A stretch of 64,000 nt of DNA from contig DATFYM010000068.1 of assembly GCA_035315065.1 (NCBI GenBank), forward strand, positions 1 to 64,000. Reading direction: 5' to 3'. Shown here in pieces: positions 26,193-34,704 of this stretch. The number at the start of each line of letters is the position of its first letter. Position 1 is the stretch's first letter. The notes under the pieces were generated by a model. The model had not been told where the DNA came from. It was given only the letters and a program-made list of their open reading frames with translations, and searched no databases. Position numbers and translations under genes: made by a program. This DNA is from DATFYM01 sp035315065 (lineage in GTDB: Bacteria; Acidobacteriota; Terriglobia; UBA7540).

Positions 26193-27152
26193 GAAAGCAA
26201 ATTATATCACAATGCGATCTATTTTGGCGGCATGCCGGCCTGGCCCTTAGACGACCAAATATTCTATTCGACAAGATGGTCATCTTAACCTTATCATACA
26301 CAGTGGGTGGTTGCTGCGCCTCGGAGACGGGCGTTGTCGACGTTCCAGTTGCCGGAGCCGCGCCGGGCACCAACCGGCGTTCATCAAAGCGCCCCGACAG
26401 CCATTGGGCGGAAGGTTGAAAATGGGACTGAGTTGTAGAATAGGAGATCGCAATTCCAAAACGCGTGGGCTTCCCGATGACCTGAATCGTCAGCCAGCCT
26501 GCGTTAAGCTCTGTCGTGAGCTTGACTTTGGTCGGGAAGGAATCAGCTTATTTGTGGATTTTACTTATGTGATAAGCTTCTGGAAGGATGTCAGTCCAAA
26601 GGTCGCCGCATAACTCAATATGAAGGAACATCCCACGATGTCGATGAAAACAAAGGAGCGCGAAAACGGTTGTTCGAACATCCCACGATGTTGATGAAAA
26701 GAAAGCTACTTATCTTGGTCATCCCACGATGTTGATGAAAATAAATGGGTTGTTACACAGGAGTCCGAGTCGTTCAAGAGACCGTCGACCCGTTAAGTGA
26801 TTGAAAAATATAGAGAGGTGGAAGAATACGGCGTGTGGGTCTTGGAGTAAAAACATCGGTAACTTAATGATTACGTCGTGTCCAGCCCTAGAGAGCCTTT
26901 GGCACCTGCCCGCCGCCCATCGTTTTGATTGTCGCCGGCCATTGGCCAAGAATCAGGGACGCTGGCGGATCATTTGGCTAGTTAAATAGTTTACGACATA
27001 TCATAGTAATAAATCCACTGCGCCCTTTCTTGGGCCCGGGTGCCCAGGCCTCGGTTCTAACCGCCACTTTCGATCTTGCAATCCGCCTCCATCAATCTGA
27101 CAATGGCCAGTGAGATTCCTGCAATTTCAGTTCCGGTCAACCGTAATAGCAA
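26193..27152. other. Long AT-rich intergenic region
   Basis: 960 bp without a convincing gene. 26200-26310 is AT-rich and should hold the MarR promoter. 26629-26741 carries three copies of a short direct repeat (separate entry). 26740-27010 is AT-rich and presumably includes the sigma-factor promoter. Short frames at 26311-26613 and 26719-26949 have no recognisable content. Confidence 0.5.
26629..26745. repeat. Three direct repeats of CATCCCACGATGTYGATG
   Basis: Copies start at 26629, 26679 and 26720. Each reads CATCCCACGATGTYGATG followed by AAAANAAA; the first has C in place of T at the Y position. Intervals are 50 and 41 bp. Each unit contains CATC-CCAC-GATG, a small inverted repeat. Unequal spacing, short units and no cas genes argue against a functional CRISPR array; iteron or operator sites, or CRISPR decay, are possible. 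Confidence 0.8.
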
Positions 27153-27779
27153 ATGAGGACCGGCTTGGGCGGCAGCATGGATGAGGGCAAACTGAGCGCG
27201 GTTCTCGGGAGGGCAGGCTCCGGCGACGCGGATGCCTATGCGGAACTCTTCCGCGAGTTCCAACCGCGCGTGCTCGCCCTCTGCCGGTACCTGTTGGGCT
27301 CCTTCGAGGACGCTGAGGACGCGGCCAGCGAGGTGTTCGCGCGGCTGCAACGATCGATGAAGACTTACGACGCGGCGCTGCCGTTTCCGAAGTGGCTGAT
27401 GAGCGTGGCCAGCCACCACTGCGTGGACCAACTGCGGCGGCGCAGAGTGCAGCAACGGATCTTCGATCCGCCCGACGAGCGCACGCCGGAAGCGGTAGCG
27501 CCCCAGACCTCGCCCTTGGAGGAGTTGGTATCGGTGGAGGAGCAGGACGCGGTGCGCGCCGCCATCGCCGCGCTGCCGGAACGATCGCGGCTGCCGCTGG
27601 TGCTGCGCTACTACAACGAGCTGAGTTACGACGAGATCGCGGCGACCCTCAGCCTCAGCCGCGCTAACGTGGCCACGTTGATCTTCCGCGCCAAGCAGGA
27701 GCTGCGGGAGGCGCTGGCCCGCAACGAAAAGGTCGGCAAGAACCCGAAGCTGGCGAAAGCTCACAAGGGGACGTATTGA
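27153..27779 (+). CDS. ECF-type RNA polymerase sigma factor
   Basis: Length 208 aa from ATG 27153 (an alternative ATG at 27177 starts closer to the conserved region). Sigma-70 region 2 at ~25-95 (YAELFREFQPRVLALCRYLLGSFEDAEDAASEVFARLQRSM... PFPKWLMSVASHHCVDQLRRRR), region 4 at ~130-190 (AAIAALPERSRLPLVLRYYNELSYDEIAATLSLSRANVATLIFRAKQELRE). It directs transcription of a regulon, probably including itself. The TGA stop overlaps the ATG of the next gene by one base, so a zinc-finger membrane protein that is probably its anti-sigma factor is translationally coupled. Confidence 0.92.
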   Translation: MRTGLGGSMDEGKLSAVLGRAGSGDADAYAELFREFQPRVLALCRYLLGSFEDAEDAASEVFARLQRSMKTYDAALPFPKWLMSVASHHCVDQLRRRRVQQRIFDPPDERTPEAVAPQTSPLEELVSVEEQDAVRAAIAALPERSRLPLVLRYYNELSYDEIAATLSLSRANVATLIFRAKQELREALARNEKVGKNPKLAKAHKGTY

Positions 27780-29410
27780 TGGACTGCTTCTCGGAGTTGA
27801 AATACTCGATCTACGTGGACGGCGAGTTGCCCGCCGAAGAGCGATGGCAGGTGGATGAGCATCTGCTGGAGTGTCCGCGCTGCCGGCCGCTGGTGGCGGC
27901 CCTCCGCAGAGAAGCGTCGCTGCTGTCGGACGTCTTGCAGTCGACACCGGCGGAGGCCTTGGAGACCGCCACCGGCCTCGGTTCCGCGCTCGGAATCCTG
28001 GGCGCATTTTCAGGGATGGTGGCGGTGGCGGTGGGCGTGGTGATGACGCTCACCTGGGCCGGCCGCGAGTTTCTGGGATCGGCTCCGCTGTTTAACCCCC
28101 TCAATCGCGCTGCGATCATCACAGTGTTCGTCGACGCGGCCCTCTACCTGGCCAACCAAGGAGCTTCCATGTTGTACTCGATTGTAACCACCCTGAGTGC
28201 GCTGATGCTGGGTTTTCTGGTGCTGGTGGCAGTCCGCTTGGCGCTGCGGCGGAACTCGTTATCGATGGGCCTGCTGGCGGGCCTGGGCCTGGCCTTCCTG
28301 CTAGGATCGCCCGCTCCGGCGACGGCGATGGAACGACGGGGAGGCACGGTGGTAACCGTTCCGGCCAGCCAAACCATCGACGACTCGCTGTTCGTCGCCG
28401 GCCAGTCGGTCAGCATCAACGGCACCGTCAACGGCAACGTGTACGTCTGGTGCCAGCGCGTCGTTATTCGGGGCGACATCAAGGGCGATTTGTTCACCGG
28501 TAACCAAAGCCTGGAGATTAATGGGACCGTCGAAGGCAATGTTTATACCTACAGCCAGAACGTGGTGGTGAGGGGCCACGTGACGCGTGGGCTGCACGCG
28601 TTTTCCGCCAACCTCGAGGTCGACAAAGACGGGCAAGTAGGCACCGATACGGAAGCGTTTTCCGGCGACGCCCGCGTCGATGGCGCGGTGGGGCGCGATC
28701 TGAATCTGAGGGTCGGGACGCTGGAGATGACCGGGCACGTCGGGAGAAATGTGCACGTTCAAGCCGGGGATACCATCACCGTTTTTGCTCCGGCACGAAT
28801 CGACGGCAACCTGGAGGCCAACGTCAACAGCAGCGATCACGTGCACATCGAGCCCGGTGCCGCCGTCGCCGGCAAGACGGACGTCCACTTGACGGAGAAG
28901 GCACCGAGCCGGTACTCACAGCCTCGTTTCTACGTCTGGCAGGCCGTCCGGCTGGGGGCGGCCCTGCTGACCGGGTTCATCCTCTTTCTGCTCTTCCCGA
29001 CTTTGTTCGCTGGACGCATTGAGAGCGCACTCGGCACGCTGTCCGCTGTCGGGATCGGATTTGTCCTCCTGATCGTGCCACCCATCGCGGCGGTCGCCGC
29101 CGGGATTACGCTGGTGGGTTTGCCGATGGGGTTGCTGGGCCTGATGGCATGGATCGCAGGGCTCTACTTAGCGAAGGTCTTCGTGGCGGCGGCCATCGGC
29201 CGGATGCTGGTACCGCCGGGCGCCGACCCCAAGCGCCAGAACGTGGCCTTTGCCCTGTCGCTGCTGCTGGGACTCGTGATCGTCTTTGTGGCGATCAACC
29301 TGCCTTATATCGCTTGGTTGACCAAGTTCCTGGTTCTGCTGCTAGGACTGGACCTGCTGGGGAGGCAGGTATTGGTGACTTGGCGGCGCACTCGCTCAAG
29401 GATGGCCTGA
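27779..29410 (+). CDS. ZAS anti-sigma / bactofilin-like beta-helix / membrane fusion protein
   Basis: Start set at ATG 27779, overlapping the sigma factor stop by one base (TGATG). 543 aa. Domain order: an anti-sigma zinc-finger-type motif (H-x3-C-x2-C in VDEHLLECPRCRPL, residues ~25-40); helix ~75-100; helices ~130-180; a long polymer-forming/bactofilin-like beta-solenoid at ~195-365 (SINGTVNGNVYVWCQRVVIRGDIKGDLFTGNQSLEINGTVEGNVYTYSQNVVVRGHV); then four or so C-terminal membrane helices. The first part should bind the partner sigma factor in the cytoplasm; the solenoid may assemble or bind envelope material and act as a sensor. The fusion of these three modules is the unusual feature. Sigma inhibition is inferred from motif and coupling. 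Confidence 0.8.
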   Translation: MDCFSELKYSIYVDGELPAEERWQVDEHLLECPRCRPLVAALRREASLLSDVLQSTPAEALETATGLGSALGILGAFSGMVAVAVGVVMTLTWAGREFLGSAPLFNPLNRAAIITVFVDAALYLANQGASMLYSIVTTLSALMLGFLVLVAVRLALRRNSLSMGLLAGLGLAFLLGSPAPATAMERRGGTVVTVPASQTIDDSLFVAGQSVSINGTVNGNVYVWCQRVVIRGDIKGDLFTGNQSLEINGTVEGNVYTYSQNVVVRGHVTRGLHAFSANLEVDKDGQVGTDTEAFSGDARVDGAVGRDLNLRVGTLEMTGHVGRNVHVQAGDTITVFAPARIDGNLEANVNSSDHVHIEPGAAVAGKTDVHLTEKAPSRYSQPRFYVWQAVRLGAALLTGFILFLLFPTLFAGRIESALGTLSAVGIGFVLLIVPPIAAVAAGITLVGLPMGLLGLMAWIAGLYLAKVFVAAAIGRMLVPPGADPKRQNVAFALSLLLGLVIVFVAINLPYIAWLTKFLVLLLGLDLLGRQVLVTWRRTRSRMA

Positions 29411-29436
29411 AAATAGTCGCCAGTTCTCAGAAGGTG

Positions 29437-29590
29437 TGAAGTAATTGCGAAAGAGCTTCAAACGCAGAGACGCAGAGGCACAGAGAAAAATGGGAAGAGT
29501 TCCGAAAACAAACGACATCTTCATATCGTTCTCATTCTCTCCTCTGCATCGTCTCTATGCCTCTGCGTTCAATTTCTTCACACCTTCTCG
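29437..29590 (+). repeat. CAGAGAC-type heptamer-arm element, copy 3
   Basis: GTGAAGTAATTGCGAAAGAGCTTC, then ACGCAGAGACGCAGAGGCACAG, core GAGAAAAATGGGAA...AAACAAACGACATCTTCAT, then GCATCGTCTCTATGCCTCTGCG and TTCTTCACACCTT. The outer part (AAGTAATTGCGA) matches copy 1 at 15955. Follows the stop of the anti-sigma fusion gene. Confidence 0.88.
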
Positions 29591-29705
29591 GTTCTCAGTT
29601 TTTCAGTGCGGTCAGCCGTCAGGCGTGAGCAAAGACTGGGAGCGAGGCTGGTGTTGGGTGGTCCTTGAGTGCTGATGGCTGACAGCTACTCAAAACTGAG
29701 AACTG
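29590..29705. repeat. TTCTCAG/CTGAGAA-bounded hairpin repeat
   Basis: Starts GTTCTCAGTTTTTCAGTGCGG and ends GATGGCTGACAGCTACTCAAAACTGAGAACT: imperfect inverse arms with TCAGCCGTCAGGCGT-like units. The same word set appears at 40930-41065. Confidence 0.7.
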
Positions 29706-29724
29706 GAATCGATAGAAAAGGAAA

Positions 29725-29860
29725 GACCCGCTCGGGGGTCAGCGCCTGTTGGGCCAAAAGGGAAGGATAGAATGGCACTGTCCCCGAGCGGGTCGGTGGG
29801 CTTATGATTGCTGCGGCCGGTTAAGGGCCGCTTGATCCTCCCGGCGAGATCGCCCTCGCC
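29725..29860. other. Structured intergenic segment, possible small RNA
   Basis: Perfect 13-bp inverted repeat GACCCGCTCGGGG (29725-29737) / CCCCGAGCGGGTC (29782-29794), then GCGGCC...GGCCGC (29813-29831) and GGCGAG...CTCGCC (29843-29860). Three successive stems. Read on the minus strand, the last stem is followed by TTTCCTTTTC, so a minus-strand RNA ending near 29715 is possible. No known RNA family recognised. Confidence 0.45.
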
Positions 29861-30051
29861 ACTTATGACTACCTCGAAAGTTCGATCGGCTTCCAGGTGG
29901 CTTCATTACGGCGTCCCTTCTGCCTTTCGCTCTCTCCAGCTAACACTCTAATCGAGTTTACAGGGGTGTCAAGCGTTTTGGGCGTGTTGGCTGCATTTTT
30001 TGACAGATATGTTAAGATGGAAGCGAAAAGGGCATTGGGGAAGGAGCCGCC

Positions 30052-30573
30052 GTGAGCATTGGGTCTCGCATTATCCAGATTCGGAACCAGAAGGACATCA
30101 GCCAGAGGATGCTGGGCGAGCGCTCCGGCCTCGCCAGTTCCTATCTCTCGCGCGTCGAAAACCGGCGAGTGGAGCCGGGGCCTAAGACACTGCGCAAGAT
30201 CGCCGACGCACTGGGAGTGCCGGTGAGCGAACTCTTCGAGGAACACCCGATCAGCGATGGCCAACACTGCGCGGTCAGCGTATCGGGCAAGTGCGTCATG
30301 GATATGCTTGCCAACCGGAAGGGCAAACCGCCGGCACATGGGATGGAGACTTACTCGCCGCGGCAGTTGCAGCTCCTTCGCATGGCCAGCTACCTGATTC
30401 AGACCGGCAATGCTCGCCTGCTCGATGCGCTGGAGTTGTTGCTGCAGGCCCTGCTGGCGGGGTCGGGCGGCCGGCATAAGGGGTTCATTCCTGTGGCCGA
30501 CCTGGTAAAGAGCCCTCAGGGTTCGGCGATCAGCAATCAGCGGGAGAGAACTCCACCCCTGCCTACCCGCTGA
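30052..30573 (+). CDS. XRE-family transcriptional regulator
   Basis: Length 173 aa; GTG start with AAGGAGC upstream. N-terminal HTH_3 domain at ~6-62 (IIQIRNQKDISQRMLGERSGLASSYLSRVENRRVEPGPKTLRKIADALGVPVSELFE). The rest is helical without a ligand domain (RQLQLLRMASYLIQTGNARLLDALELLLQALL). Cytoplasmic DNA-binding regulator; target unknown, possibly itself. A TTTTTTGACAGATATGTTAAGAT stretch about 45-55 bp upstream may contain its promoter. It converges with the radical SAM gene. Confidence 0.88.
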   Translation: MSIGSRIIQIRNQKDISQRMLGERSGLASSYLSRVENRRVEPGPKTLRKIADALGVPVSELFEEHPISDGQHCAVSVSGKCVMDMLANRKGKPPAHGMETYSPRQLQLLRMASYLIQTGNARLLDALELLLQALLAGSGGRHKGFIPVADLVKSPQGSAISNQRERTPPLPTR

Positions 30574-30625
30574 GACCTGAGGGCTACCGCGGAGGAGGGA
30601 TGGTTTCCTGGCCTGGCGACCCAGG

Positions 30626-31747
30626 CTACGGTCTTGTGAATCTCGACTCGAGAAAGGCGAGCGGCACGTCGTAGAGCAGGGCTTTGGGCGAGTGGCGCAG
30701 GCTGTCGTGGATGAAGCAGACGTGGGTGCACCAGCACTGGTCGCGGACGATGGCGTCCACTTCCTCGCGGCGCGTCTGAGTGTCCCAGAGTCGTTGGAAG
30801 TCGCAATCGAACTCGCGGAGATTGGCCAGCCGGCCGCGCAGCTCACAGGCGCGAACGTCGCCGTTGTAGTCGATCACAACGGATGTCTCGCCGGCGGTGC
30901 AGGGCATCGGCCAAGGGTGCGGCGACTCGATATTCTCGAGCTGGATCTTGTTGTGTAGGGCCAGCGTCCCCGTATAGTAGGCCTCTCCGAGGCGGCGTGC
31001 CACGCCGCTCGCGCCCTTCACGTAGCCGGGAGCGTAGTGCTGATAGACCCTTTGCAGTTCGTGGTAGAGCGCCGGCAGGCGCTCGGTGGGGATACGCTTC
31101 AGCGCCACGTCTTTGACACTGCCGCGGATGATGTTGAAGTAGTGGCCGTCGACCCGGCAGTTGGTTTTCACGAATTCCACGATTTCGAGAATGTGATCAA
31201 AGTTCTCGGCGCAGATCACGGTATTGATGTTCACGCGCAGGTTGGCGTAGCGGCCTCGGCACTCCTGGAGCGCGTCGAGGGTTTCGAGTGTCTTGGCAAA
31301 ATTTCCGGGAACGGCACGAATGGAATCCTGCATCTCGTAAAGACCGTCCATGGCTACATTGAGGTCGAGTTGCAGTTCGGGGTTCTCCAACAAGATCCGC
31401 CCCACCCATTCGGAAGTGCGCGCCGGCAAGAGGCCGTTGGTGGGTAGGTTCATCCAGCGAATGCCGTTGTTGACGTAAAAGAGATGGGCGATTTCCGTGA
31501 GCTCGCGGCGCAGCATGGGCTCGCCGCCGGAAAGCCAGAGGTCGGTGAAGCGCGGCATGCTGCGGGACAGCTTCTGGATCTCGTCCCAAGTGAGATCGCC
31601 GCGCTGGTTGAGCTCTTCCCAGTAGAAACACGTTCGACACTTGGCGTTGCAGATCGACGTCACGAAGAAGATCATCAGCTTAAGGCGCTTTGCTTCGGTG
31701 AGCGAGCCGTAGACGCTGCCGAGGCGGGTTGTGGAGACGATGCTCAT
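30626..31747 (-). CDS. Radical SAM protein with Cys-rich C-terminus
   Basis: Length 373 aa. The 4Fe-4S/SAM motif C-x3-C-x2-C lies at ~35-42 (ICNAKCRTCFYW), followed by LWLSGGEPMLRRELTEIA, the usual second strand. The C-terminus has scattered cysteines (PMPCTAGETSVVIDYNGDVRACELR, QCWCTHVCFIHDS) like a SPASM/twitch auxiliary-cluster domain. Such enzymes often modify peptides or cofactors; substrate unknown, and no precursor peptide is evident nearby. It is divergent from the aminotransferase gene at 32016, sharing a 268-bp intergenic region. Confidence 0.87.
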   Translation of the reverse strand: MSIVSTTRLGSVYGSLTEAKRLKLMIFFVTSICNAKCRTCFYWEELNQRGDLTWDEIQKLSRSMPRFTDLWLSGGEPMLRRELTEIAHLFYVNNGIRWMNLPTNGLLPARTSEWVGRILLENPELQLDLNVAMDGLYEMQDSIRAVPGNFAKTLETLDALQECRGRYANLRVNINTVICAENFDHILEIVEFVKTNCRVDGHYFNIIRGSVKDVALKRIPTERLPALYHELQRVYQHYAPGYVKGASGVARRLGEAYYTGTLALHNKIQLENIESPHPWPMPCTAGETSVVIDYNGDVRACELRGRLANLREFDCDFQRLWDTQTRREEVDAIVRDQCWCTHVCFIHDSLRHSPKALLYDVPLAFLESRFTRP

Positions 31748-32015
31748 CGAGTGTGGCCGCTGAGCCCATGGCCTACGCTATTGTAACAGGAACTGAAACC
31801 GCCGCCTGAACGAGGGTCGAGAAGCCGTCCTGTTCTTTCGCTAGCGCCGGAGCACCCGCCCGCATGCTCTAAGCAAGTACCGACATGGTGCAATGGAATA
31901 AGGAAGCCATCACGATTTAGTCGTGGTGTTTCCAACGTCCGGCCATGACTCTGCATCCTACAGTTTCGACCCCGATGTCGTTTGGTGACGCGCGGTCGAT
32001 TCGTGAAGGAGCTGG

Positions 32016-33374
32016 ATGCCACAAGCAGAGACGACGACTCTCGACGGCCTGTACTCCAGCCACGTGAACCCGCAATGGGTGAAGCTCCTAGATTTATTGC
32101 AGATGAACGTCGAGTACACGCGGTGTGTTGGGGCGGAGCTCCACAGCGGTGACGGACGATGCTTTCTGGATTTTCTTTCCGGCTATTGTGTCCACAACAC
32201 GGGCCACAACCACCCAAGAATCATCAGCGCGGTCAAGGACGAACTCGACCGTTGCGGCCCGGCGATCCTTCAGAGTCACGTACCCGAACTGGCCGGCGAA
32301 CTGGCAGCACGACTGTGTGCTCGCGCCGGTGGCCGCTTGAGCAAGGTCTTCTTTTCGAGCTCCGGGAGTGAAGCGGTCGAAGCCGCCATCAAGTTTGCTC
32401 GTGCTCGCACCGGCCGTTCCGGAATGCTTTCCGCGGAAGGAGCATTCCACGGACTCACCTGTGGCGCGCTCTCATTGATGGGGAATCCGTTTTGGAGCAA
32501 AGGGTTCGGCCCTCTGCTGCCAGGAGCCGAGCGGGTCGCTTTCGGCGACATCGACGAGCTCGGCGGGAAGCTCTCCACGAAACAATATGCAGCTTTCATC
32601 GTCGAACCCGTTCAGGGAGAAGGTGGGGTAAGAGTTCCCGACCCGGAGTATCTCCGGGCGGCGCAAACTCTGTGCCGCCGTTTCGGGACGCTATTCGTCC
32701 TCGACGAAGTTCAGACGGGCCTCGATCGAACGGGGCGGTTTCTTGCCGCCCATCACTTCGGTCTCGATCCGGACATGGTGGTACTGGCCAAGGCTTTGAG
32801 CGGTGGGCTTATCCCGAGCGGCGCCTTGCTGATGTCGGATGCGGTCTACGACTCCGTTTATGACTCGCTGAAACGCGCGATCGTCCACACCTCCACTTAC
32901 AGTGAGAACAGCCTGGCGATGCGCGCCGGCTTGGCCACGCTGGACGTCCTCGACGAGGAACAGCTCGGAGCACGAGCCCTGCGAGTGGGCGGGCGACTCC
33001 GCCAGCGTCTGCACCACGAGCTTTCGCAGTATGAAATGGTGAAGGAAGTTCGTGGACTGGGCTTGCTCTGCGGAATCGAATTTAAGGCTCCCCGCCAGTT
33101 GCGCACGAGAATTCCCTTCGAGGCCTTCCAGAAAATCCATCCCGGAATGTTCGGCCAGATCCTGGTGATGCGCCTGTTCCGCGATGAGGGCATTCTCACT
33201 CAGATTTGCGGAAACAGTTTCATGGTCCTCAAAGTGGCGCCTCCGCTGGTGATTGAAGATTGGCAGGTGGATCGGTTCGTCTCCGGTGTTCGAGCAGTGG
33301 TCGCGGCAATGCACTCCTCGGACACATTCTGGTCGGAGGCGTTGGGCCTGGCGCGGCGCGTCATGAATATCTGA
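32016..33374 (+). CDS. Class-III pyridoxal-phosphate aminotransferase
   Basis: Length 452 aa; ATG preceded by GAAGGAG. Fold type I, class III: KVFFSSSGSEAVEAAIKFAR, the Asp of the PLP site in LFVLDEVQTGLDRTGRF, and the Lys of VVLAKALSGGLIPSGALL. Resembles acetylornithine/ornithine or HpnO-like (hopanoid aminotransferase) enzymes; precise substrate not determinable. Cytoplasmic. Together with the FAD oxidoreductase that follows on the same strand (137-bp gap), it may belong to a lipid or secondary-metabolite pathway. Confidence 0.88.
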   Translation: MPQAETTTLDGLYSSHVNPQWVKLLDLLQMNVEYTRCVGAELHSGDGRCFLDFLSGYCVHNTGHNHPRIISAVKDELDRCGPAILQSHVPELAGELAARLCARAGGRLSKVFFSSSGSEAVEAAIKFARARTGRSGMLSAEGAFHGLTCGALSLMGNPFWSKGFGPLLPGAERVAFGDIDELGGKLSTKQYAAFIVEPVQGEGGVRVPDPEYLRAAQTLCRRFGTLFVLDEVQTGLDRTGRFLAAHHFGLDPDMVVLAKALSGGLIPSGALLMSDAVYDSVYDSLKRAIVHTSTYSENSLAMRAGLATLDVLDEEQLGARALRVGGRLRQRLHHELSQYEMVKEVRGLGLLCGIEFKAPRQLRTRIPFEAFQKIHPGMFGQILVMRLFRDEGILTQICGNSFMVLKVAPPLVIEDWQVDRFVSGVRAVVAAMHSSDTFWSEALGLARRVMNI

Positions 33375-33510
33375 CGTGCGGGTTACCCGGCCCAACCCAA
33401 CGGGGGTTCCGAACCCCAGGGCGAAATCCGGTCTTGCGCCGGGCCGCGCCGCCGGGCTCCAGACTTCTTTGCTGACAGTTTTCGGAATTAGATCCATTTC
33501 TTCTACGGTG

Positions 33511-34635
33511 GTGAAAGTGAAGCAAGCGATCATCGAGACTGATGTATTCATCGTCGGGGGCGGCCCTGCCGGGCTCGCCACCGGAATCGCAGCGCGCCAA
33601 AAGGGTTTCCGCGTAATGATCGCGGATTCCGATCGATTCCCAATTGACAAAACCTGCGGCGAAGGATTGATGCCGGATGGCGTTCTCGCGCTGCGAAGGC
33701 TCGGGGTGGTCCTGGGACCGAAGGACGCGGTCGCTTTCCGCGGAGTGCGGTTTCTCGCAAAAGAATCATCGGTAGGCAGCACCTTTCCCGAAGGTCCGGG
33801 TTTTGGCGTTCGCCGCACCACTCTACACCGGCTCCTTGTGGCGAGAGCCGAACAGGTAGGGGTCTCCATCTGGTGGAAAACACGGGTTCAGAACCTGGTG
33901 GCTGATGGAGTTTCCCTCGACCGGCAAATCGTTCGCTGCCAATGGGTGATCGGAGCCGACGGACTGAAGTCGCGAGTGCAGCAATGGGCAGGGCTCGACG
34001 GTCACCGTTACCACCATCGGCGCTTCGGCGTCCGCCGTCACTTTAAAATGGCGCCCTGGACTGACCACGTTGAGGTCTACCTGGGTAAGGACTACCAGAT
34101 CTTTGTGACCCCGATCAGCCCGGACGCGATCTGCGCTTCCCTGACCTCACGGGACCCCCAACTACGGCTGGAAGACGCTGTTTCGCAGCTTCCCGAACTT
34201 GCCGGGCGGCTCCACGGTGCGCCTTCGATTACGGCGGAGCGTGGGGCGATTACCGTAACTCGCAGTATCCCCGCCGTTTGGCGCGGTCGAATCGCCCTGG
34301 TTGGCGACGCTTCAGGTTCCGTCGATGCGCTCACCGGCAAAGGACTCTCCTTGGCGTTCCAGCAAGCCGTCTGCCTCGCCGAGGCCCTGGCTAAGAACAA
34401 CCTGGAATTCTACCAGGCGGCCCACAGGCGCATCGTGAGGCTGCCGATGCTGATGTCGAGGCTGATGCTGGCAATGGAGAGACCTGAGTGGCTTCGCAAC
34501 CGGGCACTTCAGGCCATGGCCTCTGAGCCGGCGGTATTCTCGCGGCTCCTGGCGATTCATGTGGGCGCTATTCCACCCGCCGCCCTTGGACTAAAAGGGA
34601 TCTTTACCCTAGGGTGGCAGTTTCTCACAGTGTGA
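33511..34635 (+). CDS. FAD-dependent oxidoreductase (geranylgeranyl-reductase-like)
   Basis: Start uncertain: in-frame GTG codons at 33508, 33511 and 33517 place the dinucleotide-binding motif near the N-terminus (TDVFIVGGGPAGLATGIAARQKGFRVMIAD); the frame is also open back to 33376, but that part is not conserved. About 375 aa. Group motifs: DKTCGEGLMPDGVLALRRLG, the CxxADG-like V-I-G-A-D-G-L-K-S-R-V, and GDASGSVDALTGKGLSLAFQQA. Members of this flavoprotein family include geranylgeranyl reductases, halogenases and hydroxylases; no Lys of tryptophan halogenase type was identified. A role in lipid or isoprenoid modification is inference. Confidence 0.85.
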   Translation: MKVKQAIIETDVFIVGGGPAGLATGIAARQKGFRVMIADSDRFPIDKTCGEGLMPDGVLALRRLGVVLGPKDAVAFRGVRFLAKESSVGSTFPEGPGFGVRRTTLHRLLVARAEQVGVSIWWKTRVQNLVADGVSLDRQIVRCQWVIGADGLKSRVQQWAGLDGHRYHHRRFGVRRHFKMAPWTDHVEVYLGKDYQIFVTPISPDAICASLTSRDPQLRLEDAVSQLPELAGRLHGAPSITAERGAITVTRSIPAVWRGRIALVGDASGSVDALTGKGLSLAFQQAVCLAEALAKNNLEFYQAAHRRIVRLPMLMSRLMLAMERPEWLRNRALQAMASEPAVFSRLLAIHVGAIPPAALGLKGIFTLGWQFLTV

Positions 34636-34704
34636 CCTTCTCAACCGAACACCGCCGTTTATAGCTGACACGAGCTCCAGGCGAATGCCTCTTTGAGGGG
34701 GAGT

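Noticed and set aside
26629..26745. CRISPR array
   Set aside because: Only three ~18-26-bp repeats with unequal intervals (50 and 41 bp) and no cas genes; reported as direct repeats instead.
33376..33510. N-terminal extension of the FAD oxidoreductase starting right after the aminotransferase stop
   Set aside because: Residues lack conservation features and would put 45 residues before the dinucleotide-binding strand.
32016..34635. Assignment to hopanoid or alkylresorcinol biosynthesis
   Set aside because: The aminotransferase and flavoprotein are compatible with such pathways, but no squalene-hopene cyclase or type III PKS gene is present in the window.
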